Shown here: positions 1-5,385 of the stretch, one piece after another
How the letters are laid out: every line of letters starts with the position of its first letter
How positions within the stretch are numbered: position 1 is the first letter of the stretch
From: CAIVPM01 sp049242865
GTDB taxonomy: Bacteria > Bacteroidota > Bacteroidia > Chitinophagales > Chitinophagaceae
Reading direction: 5' to 3'
Length of the DNA: 5,883 bases
Assembly: GCA_049242865.1 (NCBI GenBank)
Contig: JBMLOR010000003.1
Coordinates: forward strand, 1-5,883
The notes under the pieces: model-generated
Told to the model about the DNA's origin: nothing
The model's database searches: none
What the model saw: only the letters and a program-made list of their open reading frames with translations
Translations under genes and position numbers: made by a program

Positions 1-615
1 CCAGTTCATATTTGTCATAGCTTCATTAATTCTAAATGGCTCTGTATTAGTACCTTTTGATACAGCCGATAAGCCTGCCTCAACCCCCATTAAACTAAAA
101 AAGCGTTTTGTTTTGCCAAAATTTAGTTTTAAGAAAAGGTCTAACAACTCATTGTTTGGAATAGCATTACCTGCAATTGACTTTACAAAAGAGCCCACAA
201 AAAAGTTGCTATTATGCAGGGTATCATCACCCATTATAGTAGCATTAGAAAAAAAAGTTACTACATAAATTTTAGTAGAGTCTTTTGCTTCCGCTGCTTT
301 TGCCTGTTCTGTTTTCTTTTGTAAACAAGTAATTCTAAACTTAATAAACTGATGCCCCTTCATTTGGTAAGTTTTATTGGCTTCGTATGCAAACCAATCA
401 TCAACATTGGTATCAAAGGCCACCTCAGTTTTGGTAATGGTGTCGTTTGCACTAGCACTAAATGTAACTTTAAAACTTTCGTTGCCATCGATGTGTTTTT
501 GAAGGCTTGAATTAGCTTCAGCACTGAGATTAATGGTAAAACTAGGATGCACGGCGGTTTGTGCTTGCAGTTGTTTGCAAAACGGGATGAACAATAAAAT
601 GATGTACTTTTTCAT
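1..615 (-). CDS. Exported protein of unknown function, 3' end cut by window edge
   Basis: I read this frame directly. ATG at 615-613 opens 205 codons with no stop, and the frame is still open at base 1, so the C-terminus is missing. Residues 1-19 look like a Sec signal peptide: MKK, then a short hydrophobic stretch (YIILLFIPF), then a likely cut near QAQ. Residues 20-100 are rich in Ser, Thr, Asn and Val in alternating patterns, which suggests a beta-sandwich. A charged Lys/Glu/Ala linker covers about 100-115. From about 116 on, alternating strands (IYVVTFFS; later LKLNFGKTKRFF) could begin a second beta domain or an outer-membrane barrel. I do not recognise the family. The gene lies 66 bp after the amidase gene on the same strand and is probably the third gene of that operon. 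The region upstream of the ATG is AT-only and has no Shine-Dalgarno, as is usual in Bacteroidota. That it is a gene is fairly sure; its role is unknown. Confidence 0.8.
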   Translation of the reverse strand, partial: MKKYIILLFIPFCKQLQAQTAVHPSFTINLSAEANSSLQKHIDGNESFKVTFSASANDTITKTEVAFDTNVDDWFAYEANKTYQMKGHQFIKFRITCLQKKTEQAKAAEAKDSTKIYVVTFFSNATIMGDDTLHNSNFFVGSFVKSIAGNAIPNNELLDLFLKLNFGKTKRFFSLMGVEAGLSAVSKGTNTEPFRINEAMTNMNW

Positions 616-681
616 AAAAAATTAATTTTAAAAATGCCTACTCTATAATCCTCTTTTCGGCTTCCGAGGGTTGGGTTTTGT

Positions 682-1464
682 TTACGATGCTTGTACTGCT
701 TGGATAACCATATCCCAATTAAAGGCTGGCCCTATATCTACTTTTTCGCCTACAGGCCTAAAGTTTACATGGCTGCAAATGCCACGGTAAGCAATAGCCT
801 CGGCGTTGCTTGTAAATAAATTGTATCGGTTGGGAACAGCTAAAAAACTGCGAGGAATATTGTATTTGTTAGTTAAAAATCGGAGTAAAGAAATTACAGC
901 ATTATATTGAGCTGTGGTAAAAGCTGCATAATACTTATTACCCCTATATGCAGGGCTTAAGTTATGGTAAAGATGGGTATCGTTTAAAGAGCAATACACA
1001 TCAGTATTACCATATTGTGTTACCAAATTATTGCCTACTTTTTTTAGTGGTCCTATATTACTAATTTCAATACCAATGCTCGATTTACTCATGTCAGTAT
1101 TGCCTCCTACTGCACCTGGCCCAAGGTGATAACTCCAAAATTTACTTGCCCACAAATTATAGATAGTGCCATTGCGAGCAATTACAAATGGTGTACTTAC
1201 CATGTTTCCTGGCTGGGTTAAAGTGGCTATATCGCCTTTTAGGTAACCTTCGGTAAAATGTAATACGATTCTCTTTTTTTCTATTTCTTGTGCTGTGTAA
1301 AAGCTGCTGTCGTTATTGCTACGCTTACAGTCTACATAATTCATTACTTCAGTATTGTTATTAAACTTTACTGATTTTGGCGACAGTATAAATTGTTTAC
1401 CATGACTGTCTTTACCTGTATTTGCAAACGTATTTTCGTATGCGGGGATGGATGTTGCTTTCAT
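682..1464 (-). CDS. N-acetylmuramoyl-L-alanine amidase (Amidase_2 / AmpD-like, zinc-dependent)
   Basis: This 260-residue protein is predicted to cleave the bond between N-acetylmuramic acid and L-Ala of peptidoglycan or its fragments. The Amidase_2 fold covers about residues 63-256. The expected zinc ligands are present: His69 in VLHFTEG, His232 in CSHVNFRP, and Asp243 in GEKVDIGPAFNW. Lys241, two residues before the Asp, and Glu133 in SIGIEISN match the catalytic Lys and Glu positions known in AmpD-type enzymes, so the enzyme looks intact. Residues 1-60 form an N-terminal extension with no recognised domain. The N-terminus has no hydrophobic signal peptide and no lipobox, which is unusual for an enzyme meant to reach the periplasm by Sec and fits either cytoplasmic muropeptide recycling or another export route. 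The gene starts 35 bp after the nuclease-fold gene and is followed 66 bp later by a secreted-protein gene, suggesting one transcript. The family call is strong; the substrate (intact wall or recycled fragment) is open. Confidence 0.9.
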   Translation of the reverse strand: MKATSIPAYENTFANTGKDSHGKQFILSPKSVKFNNNTEVMNYVDCKRSNNDSSFYTAQEIEKKRIVLHFTEGYLKGDIATLTQPGNMVSTPFVIARNGTIYNLWASKFWSYHLGPGAVGGNTDMSKSSIGIEISNIGPLKKVGNNLVTQYGNTDVYCSLNDTHLYHNLSPAYRGNKYYAAFTTAQYNAVISLLRFLTNKYNIPRSFLAVPNRYNLFTSNAEAIAYRGICSHVNFRPVGEKVDIGPAFNWDMVIQAVQAS

Positions 1465-1499
1465 TTTTTATTTGTTTATGATGATGAATTAATAATTGT

Positions 1500-2453
1500 T
1501 TATTTCCCTTTACCAAATCTTGTTAGCACTGGCAAATGGTCGGTGATTTCTTCTCTAATTTGGGTAATCATTTTTTTTACATCACTTGCCTGTGCATTGC
1601 TTTCGAGTAATTGCTGTAGGGTAAGCCATTTAATTACACCACCTGTTTTGGTATTCATTTGTTTTGCTAATGGACTAGTTGCAATTTTTAAGTCGAGCAG
1701 GCTGCCCACATCGTTTCTATTTCGGTACATTAAATGGCTAAATTGTGTACTATCGTTAATGCTTAAAAACTTGGCCTTCTTATTTTCTTCAAGTTGTCTA
1801 AAGCTCTTCCAAGCAGCAGCATTGGGTGGTTCGTTAAAATCGCCAAGCAATAAAGAATCAGCATCGTAATGGTTAGCTTCTTTTTCGAGCCAATTGGTTA
1901 AGGTGGCAGCTGCAAGTGTACGTTGTAAATCGTCTTCTCCTGTTTTAGCCTGATCCATTTGGCTTTTTAAATGCAAGCCTACTAACTGAAAATCGAAACC
2001 ACGTGTATTTGCTTTTGTACTTCGGCAATAAAAATAACTCCATAAAGGTTGGCGAGGGAAAACATCTTTTCCACTAGGAATGGTTATTTGGTTTTTTTCG
2101 AATAGTTCTCTGCTATCATCTTTAGTTCTAACCCATTCTGTATCCCACATTACAGCAACTCTTTGTTGTCCTCCTGTATTTCCATAAAATACATCATAAC
2201 TGCCATGGCCGTTTTTATTTAACCAATCACAAATTTTATCTAAGCTGCCAAGGGCTACTTCTTGAAACACAAATATGTCACTATTAATTAAGGCAAGTAT
2301 CTGTTTAATCTTATCTACTCTTGATTCGTCTTTACTATTAAACCATCTAAGATTCCATTGAATAATGTCGATAAAATCGTTATTATCGATAAACTTTTTA
2401 TCTACACCACCGATGAGGGTAGATATGTTGTCGTTTGCAATTTTTGTAGCCAT
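1500..2453 (-). CDS. Endonuclease/exonuclease/phosphatase (DNase I-fold) family protein
   Basis: This 317-residue protein has the ordered motifs of the EEP superfamily of metal-dependent phosphoester hydrolases. They are Asn34 in IIQWNLRWF, the metal-binding Glu65 in SDIFVFQEV, His161 in LVGLHLKS, Asp205 and Asn207 in LLLGDFNEP, Asp254 in SLLDLKIATS, and the closing Asp305-His306 in TDHLPVL. All key residues are in place, so activity is likely. The fold alone cannot separate a DNase or RNase from a lipid or sugar phosphatase. No signal peptide or membrane segment is visible; residues 1-27 are a polar leader of unknown role. The ATG at 2453 is preceded by an A-rich stretch without a Shine-Dalgarno. 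It is the first gene after the 499-bp AT-rich spacer, and the amidase gene follows 35 bp downstream, so it probably heads a two- or three-gene operon. The superfamily call is firm; the substrate is not known. Confidence 0.88.
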   Translation of the reverse strand: MATKIANDNISTLIGGVDKKFIDNNDFIDIIQWNLRWFNSKDESRVDKIKQILALINSDIFVFQEVALGSLDKICDWLNKNGHGSYDVFYGNTGGQQRVAVMWDTEWVRTKDDSRELFEKNQITIPSGKDVFPRQPLWSYFYCRSTKANTRGFDFQLVGLHLKSQMDQAKTGEDDLQRTLAAATLTNWLEKEANHYDADSLLLGDFNEPPNAAAWKSFRQLEENKKAKFLSINDSTQFSHLMYRNRNDVGSLLDLKIATSPLAKQMNTKTGGVIKWLTLQQLLESNAQASDVKKMITQIREEITDHLPVLTRFGKGK

Positions 2454-2590
2454 TTTTTATTGTATTTTTTGGGTGATGAAATCATATATTTTTTGAAGGG
2501 CACTAACAGTTTTTTTCTATTGAATTTTAATTTTTATTAATACTTGTTTTTTTTGCTCTACAAACCTGAACCAAAAAATAATACAAATGA

Positions 2591-2606
2591 CTAGTAAAAT
2601 TACTAG
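2591..2606. repeat. Short inverted repeat, CTAGTA-AAAT-TACTAG
   Basis: Six-base arms CTAGTA and TACTAG flank a four-base AAAT spacer about 140 bp upstream of the nuclease-fold gene start. The symmetry would suit a dimeric regulator, but a 6-bp arm can arise by chance in AT-rich DNA. No regulator gene is in the window. Confidence 0.3.
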
Positions 2607-2671
2607 ACTTTTTTGCAATGAAGTTGCATTAAGAAATTTGAAAAAATATTTTTTTAAGATTTTTTTAACGA

Positions 2672-2702
2672 GCTGAAATCATCTGCAGTATTGAATTTCA
2701 GC
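2672..2702. repeat. Inverted repeat with 8-bp arms, first of an adjacent pair
   Basis: Arms GCTGAAAT (2672-2679) and ATTTCAGC (2695-2702) are perfectly complementary around a 15-base loop that includes the palindrome CTGCAG. It ends one base before the second, stronger inverted repeat. It could form an RNA stem on either strand. It lies in the possible 5' leader or promoter area of the operon that starts at 2453. Confidence 0.5.
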
Positions 2703-2703
2703 G

Positions 2704-2735
2704 ATTACAACAAATCGAATTTTGTTGTAATTTTT
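2704..2735 (+). terminator. 11-bp perfect hairpin followed by a T run (terminator-like on plus strand)
   Basis: Arms ATTACAACAAA (2704-2714) and TTTGTTGTAAT (2721-2731) are perfect complements around a six-base TCGAAT loop, and the plus strand continues with TTTT (2732-2735). Read on the plus strand this has the layout of an intrinsic terminator, but the stem is AT-rich (only two G-C pairs) and no plus-strand gene precedes it. Other readings are an RNA structure in the leader of the minus-strand operon or a protein-binding palindrome. The symmetry is certain; the terminator role is a guess. Confidence 0.35.
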
Positions 2736-2780
2736 AGCACTAGTTTGGTATTTTAAGTATAAACCCCTTTATTTAAGACG

Positions 2781-2891
2781 ATGAATTTTAAAAATAGAGT
2801 TTTCGAAGACTTTTTTTACTCGCCAACAAATTGCAGAATTTTAATTAAAAAAAATCAAAAAAAATTGATTGATGATGTGGTTAAAATTTAG
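2781..2891 (+). CDS. Possible 36-residue small protein (doubtful)
   Basis: An ATG at 2781 opens 36 codons ending in TAG at 2889-2891. The peptide begins MNFKNRVFEDFF and ends KKLIDDVVKI, with a basic middle and no membrane segment. It is the only plus-strand frame of note outside the shadows of larger genes. No Shine-Dalgarno and no clear promoter precede it, and a frame of this length is not rare by chance. It also overlaps the weak hairpin at 2847-2870, so at most one of the two readings is likely to matter. Confidence 0.13.
   Translation: MNFKNRVFEDFFYSPTNCRILIKKNQKKLIDDVVKI
2847..2870 (-). terminator. Weak AT hairpin with T tract, possible terminator of the Asp-box gene
   Basis: On the minus strand, arms AATCAA and TTGATT (plus positions 2870-2865 and 2858-2853) enclose six T residues and are followed by six more T residues (2852-2847). 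It lies about 80 bp after the stop codon of the Asp-box protein gene, the right side and direction for its terminator. The stem is only six pairs with one G-C pair, so it may be no more than a by-product of AT-rich sequence. Confidence 0.25.
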
Positions 2892-2952
2892 AAGTTAAGA
2901 ACAGGATTTTATTTAATTTTTGGATGGAATATTTAACTATTTTTTTGCTTAT

Positions 2953-3981
2953 TTACCTTGCCCAAAATCTGCATATTCTTCCATTGCCTCCTGCTAAATA
3001 AACAGCATTTCCTTTTTTTGCTTTTTGCACTACATGAAAGCTTTCTTTAGAAATTTGCTTCCAAGTTTTACCTCCATCTTTACTAAAGTCAACACCACTT
3101 GTACCACAACAAACAGCAAATTTTCTATTTAAATAAGCAACAGAAGATTTATAACCTGTAGGTGGAACTGTTGGTATGCTAAATTTTGGTCCACCTTTAA
3201 AATTAAACAATACACAGTTTTTTACACTCGAAGATGGATTGTTAAAATCTCCTCCAACAATAATGCCTTCGTAGTTTGGGGTAATATCCATACCATTAGC
3301 ACCTGTTGTTTCTAATCCTTGTACTATTGGAATTTCTAATGGTACACCATCAATAAACAACCTGCTTTTTTTACCTCCTGTTGCATAAATAAAATCGAAT
3401 CTTTTTAAAGGTGTATTCCACAACAACTTTACATTAGTACCACTGCTAGCAAAAAAAGCTTCGCCATCCTCTAACTTAGGCCTTGCAAGTCCAACTTCTG
3501 TTTCCAAATCCTTCCAAGTTTCGCCACCATCTTTGGTTACATAAACAAACGCTTTACCTTTTATGGGGTCGCCCACTACAACGCCAATACTATCATTTAT
3601 AAAATCTAAAGCGTCTAAAAACATACCTTTTGTAGTATCGTAAAAAACTGGTCGCCAAGTATTGCCACCATCTTGAGTTTTAAGAATGTATGATGGTGCA
3701 TCTATAGCTATTATTACTGCTGTGGCTGTATCAAATGCCTCAATATCTCTAAACTCACGTTTTTCAAAACCAGGTATTTTTCGCCAACTCCAAGTTTTGC
3801 CACCATCTAAACTTCTACCCACAGCACCTTGACTACCACTTGCCCAAACAATATCATCGTCTACAACACTCAACCCCCTTAAGGAAACATTTGGGCCAGA
3901 TGTAACGGCCTGAATTGTTTGTGCTTGTAAACAAACAACATGTAACAACACTAATAAGCTACAGCATAATTTAGATAACAT
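2953..3981 (-). CDS. Secreted YCF48/BNR-like beta-propeller protein with Asp-box repeats
   Basis: This 342-residue protein starts with a signal peptide (residues 1-20, hydrophobic core LLVLLHVVCL, cut near LQAQ) and is then a repeat protein. Four Asp-box motifs of the type S/T-x-D-G-G-x-T-W are visible: SLDGGKTW (57-64), TQDGGNTW (102-109), TKDGGETW (149-156) and SKDGGKTW (300-307). The 45-47-residue spacing of the first three is that of successive propeller blades; blades between 157 and 299 lack the full motif. Asp-boxes are structural turns found in sialidase-like and YCF48/HCF136-like propellers and do not show catalysis. Bacteroidota relatives are often labelled oxidoreductase or photosystem assembly factor-like with little support, so I would not assign a reaction. 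No type IX sorting domain is seen at the C-terminus (ends CRFWAR). It appears to be a single-gene unit, with a candidate promoter at 4010-4037 and no close partner downstream. Confidence 0.87.
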   Translation of the reverse strand: MLSKLCCSLLVLLHVVCLQAQTIQAVTSGPNVSLRGLSVVDDDIVWASGSQGAVGRSLDGGKTWSWRKIPGFEKREFRDIEAFDTATAVIIAIDAPSYILKTQDGGNTWRPVFYDTTKGMFLDALDFINDSIGVVVGDPIKGKAFVYVTKDGGETWKDLETEVGLARPKLEDGEAFFASSGTNVKLLWNTPLKRFDFIYATGGKKSRLFIDGVPLEIPIVQGLETTGANGMDITPNYEGIIVGGDFNNPSSSVKNCVLFNFKGGPKFSIPTVPPTGYKSSVAYLNRKFAVCCGTSGVDFSKDGGKTWKQISKESFHVVQKAKKGNAVYLAGGNGRICRFWAR

Positions 3982-4009
3982 GGTATAAATTTTAGTTTGT
4001 TATGGTACA

Positions 4010-4037
4010 TAAATATATCATTACCCAATTAAAACAA
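4010..4037 (-). promoter_or_regulatory. Candidate Bacteroidota promoter for the Asp-box gene
   Basis: On the minus strand TTG (4037-4035) is followed after 17 bases by TATATTTA (4017-4010), seven of eight to the TAnnTTTG -7 element known in Bacteroidota, with A in place of the final G. It ends 28 bases before the ATG at 3981, giving a short leader. The spacing is at the lower end of what is usual. The rest of the 118-bp gap holds only a 6-bp repeat pair ACTAGC/GCTAGT (4037-4042 and 4075-4080), whose inner edge touches this promoter. Confidence 0.35.
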
Positions 4038-4099
4038 CTAGCTTCTTGAGCAGTGGTGAATAACAAATGACAGGGCTAGTATTTTTTAAACAGACACTA

Positions 4100-4552
4100 T
4101 CAAAGGCTGCTAAGCATTTGTGCAACTATTTTATCTATGGGTAAACTAAAACTATCGGCATTTAATGAAGATTTTGAAATAAATCTAAACACCTCGGCCC
4201 TTGTGGTTTTATCCAATACTACATTACTTGGAAAATCAAATGGTTGGGTATTAATTTTTAAGGTGGAGATATCTGAGGCATGCACATAATAATAAATACT
4301 AAGTATTTGATGTTGAGGATTAAATGCAGAAACCTGACAATAATCTGTGGTATAAATATGGTTTCCAACAGTTACATCTAATCCAGTTTCTTCTTTAAAC
4401 TCTCGTTTCAAACAATCTTTTGTGCCTTCACCAAACTCTAGTCCACCTCCTGGAAATTTTGTAATGTACAATCCTTTAATGTACTCGTCACTTACCAAAA
4501 CTTCATCATGTTCATTTACCAAAACGCCATAAACCCTTATATTAAATTCCAT
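4100..4552 (-). CDS. Nudix (NUDIX) hydrolase
   Basis: This 150-residue protein is predicted to hydrolyse a nucleoside diphosphate linked to another group, using Mg2+ or Mn2+. A complete Nudix box G-x5-E-x7-R-E-U-x-E-E-x-G-U spans residues 36-58: Gly36, Glu42, Arg50-Glu51, Glu54-Glu55, Gly57, Leu58. The Phe-Pro-Gly before the box and the short beta-rich N-terminus (MEFNIRVYGVLVN) are standard for a one-domain Nudix enzyme. No second motif that would fix the substrate (ADP-ribose, NADH, 8-oxo-dGTP) is evident. It has no signal peptide and should be cytoplasmic. It begins 21 bp after the stop of the outer-membrane barrel gene, so it is probably co-transcribed with it, although its function has no obvious link to metal handling. 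No clear terminator follows it. The family call is very secure. Confidence 0.93.
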   Translation of the reverse strand: MEFNIRVYGVLVNEHDEVLVSDEYIKGLYITKFPGGGLEFGEGTKDCLKREFKEETGLDVTVGNHIYTTDYCQVSAFNPQHQILSIYYYVHASDISTLKINTQPFDFPSNVVLDKTTRAEVFRFISKSSLNADSFSLPIDKIVAQMLSSL

Positions 4553-4573
4553 GTAATTGTTTTTGCAAAGGTC

Positions 4574-5383
4574 TTATTTTCCTAGATTAAAAAAGGTATA
4601 GTACAAATTTAAATACACACCATTTGGGGCAGTTCGTAACATATTGTTTACTAGTTGCCCTCTATAAGCTACATCAACCCTTGCTTGGCTATTGAATATA
4701 AATTGTACAGCTGGCACAACATCTATAAATGTTTTTCCATTTTGTTGGATGGTTTGCCCTACAAACTCCACCATAAAATTTATATTGGTTTGTTTAAAAT
4801 TAGTATAACTGCTAGGATACATTAACCTACCAATAGATAAAGTATAGTTGATAGCACTATTGCCAAAAGCAGCAGGAAACTTATAATTGGGTAAATTATC
4901 CAAAGCTTTTTCATAACTTATTGATGTGCTAATAGCAGTTTTTTTAATCAACTTGGTGGCAATAATTCCAGTTTCAAAACCTGAATTATGGCCTAAGGTT
5001 TCAATTTGTTCTTGATGAATGTCAGCTCTGTTGAAGTTATATCTTGCATAGGCAGCCATTCTAAAATGACTATGAATATCATCTTCACTAAAAAATCTGT
5101 ATTTCAACATCAAACCACCACCTTCGGTATACAACTTATTGCTTCTTGTGCTTATAAATGCTGAGCCTCGGAGCATTAATTTTTTACTAAAGCCATAAGT
5201 AACCTCAGGCATAAGATGATAGTTATAACCTGCCTCAAATTTTTCTTTAAACATTGACTGCATTACATTTACACTCAACGATTTTGAAGGCACATTACTT
5301 GCAGGATCAGTAACTACAAACAATTCTTGTGCAAAGCAGTTACTAGATATTAAAAGCAGTATTAAAATAATTGTATGTTTCAT
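4574..5383 (-). CDS. Predicted outer-membrane beta-barrel protein
   Basis: This 269-residue protein has a signal peptide (MKHTIILILLLISSNCFAQ, cut near residue 18-19) and a mature part of alternating hydrophobic/polar strands with many Tyr, Phe and Gly, typical of an outer-membrane barrel: AGYNYHLMPEVTYGF (51-65), LMLRGSAFIS (69-78), GGLMLKYRFF (89-98), FRMAAYARYNF (107-117), TAISTSISYEKAL (149-161), INFMVEFVGQ (201-210), VVPAVQFIF (222-230), ARVDVAYRGQL (234-244) and the closing GVYLNLYYTFF (255-265). The Cys at 16 does not sit in a good lipobox. Its ATG overlaps the stop of the exported HMA protein gene by one base (TAATG), so the two are translationally coupled and probably work together, perhaps in moving or sensing a metal ion at the envelope. 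That role is inferred from context only. The precise family is not recognised; it may relate to barrel proteins labelled transporter in metal loci. Confidence 0.82.
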   Translation of the reverse strand: MKHTIILILLLISSNCFAQELFVVTDPASNVPSKSLSVNVMQSMFKEKFEAGYNYHLMPEVTYGFSKKLMLRGSAFISTRSNKLYTEGGGLMLKYRFFSEDDIHSHFRMAAYARYNFNRADIHQEQIETLGHNSGFETGIIATKLIKKTAISTSISYEKALDNLPNYKFPAAFGNSAINYTLSIGRLMYPSSYTNFKQTNINFMVEFVGQTIQQNGKTFIDVVPAVQFIFNSQARVDVAYRGQLVNNMLRTAPNGVYLNLYYTFFNLGK

Positions 5384-5385
5384 TA
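5381..5385 (-). promoter_or_regulatory. TAATG stop-start overlap coupling HMA and barrel genes
   Basis: The TAA stop of the HMA protein gene (5385-5383) shares its last A with the ATG of the barrel gene (5383-5381). Such a one-base overlap usually means that ribosomes ending the first gene restart on the second, keeping the two products in step. It also fixes the start of the barrel gene. Confidence 0.75.

Larger units (their letters stand above)
2454..2952. other. 499-bp AT-rich intergenic region with inverted repeats
   Basis: This is the spacer between the stop of the Asp-box protein gene and the start of the nuclease-fold gene. It is much poorer in G+C than the flanking genes; one 60-base line that I counted (2641-2700) has 13 G or C. 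No long reading frame lies wholly within it. It should hold the promoter and leader of the operon that starts at 2453, but I could not pick a convincing promoter. It contains a 6-bp palindrome with AAAT spacer (2591-2606), spaced A/T tracts (2641-2668), two adjacent hairpins (2672-2702 and 2704-2731), a 36-codon plus-strand frame (2781-2891) and a weak AT hairpin with a T tract on the minus strand (2847-2870). Confidence 0.85.

Noticed and set aside
657..667. Small hairpin TCGG-CTT-CCGA between the amidase and the secreted-protein genes
   Set aside because: The stem is only four pairs and no T tract follows it on the minus strand, so it is not a credible terminator.
1393..1869. Plus-strand open frame of 158 codons
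   Set aside because: It lies antisense to the amidase start and the nuclease-fold gene, both of which have clear family motifs. Its product is Cys/Phe/Leu/Ser-rich in the way shadow frames usually are.
2358..2540. Plus-strand open frame of 60 codons
   Set aside because: About half is antisense to the start of the nuclease-fold gene and the rest reads through low-complexity T-rich spacer, giving a Phe/Leu/Ile-rich tail. No start signal is visible.
2561..2587. Possible promoter of the operon at 2453: minus-strand TTTG (2587-2584) and CAGGTTTG (2568-2561)
   Set aside because: The -7-like element fits seven of eight, but the spacing of 15 bases is too short for the Bacteroidota pattern. I could not support it over other AT-rich matches.
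4037..4080. Inverted pair ACTAGC / GCTAGT in the gap before the Asp-box gene
   Set aside because: The arms are only 6 bp and 32 bp apart with no T tract. This is expected by chance, and it is noted only because one arm touches the candidate promoter.
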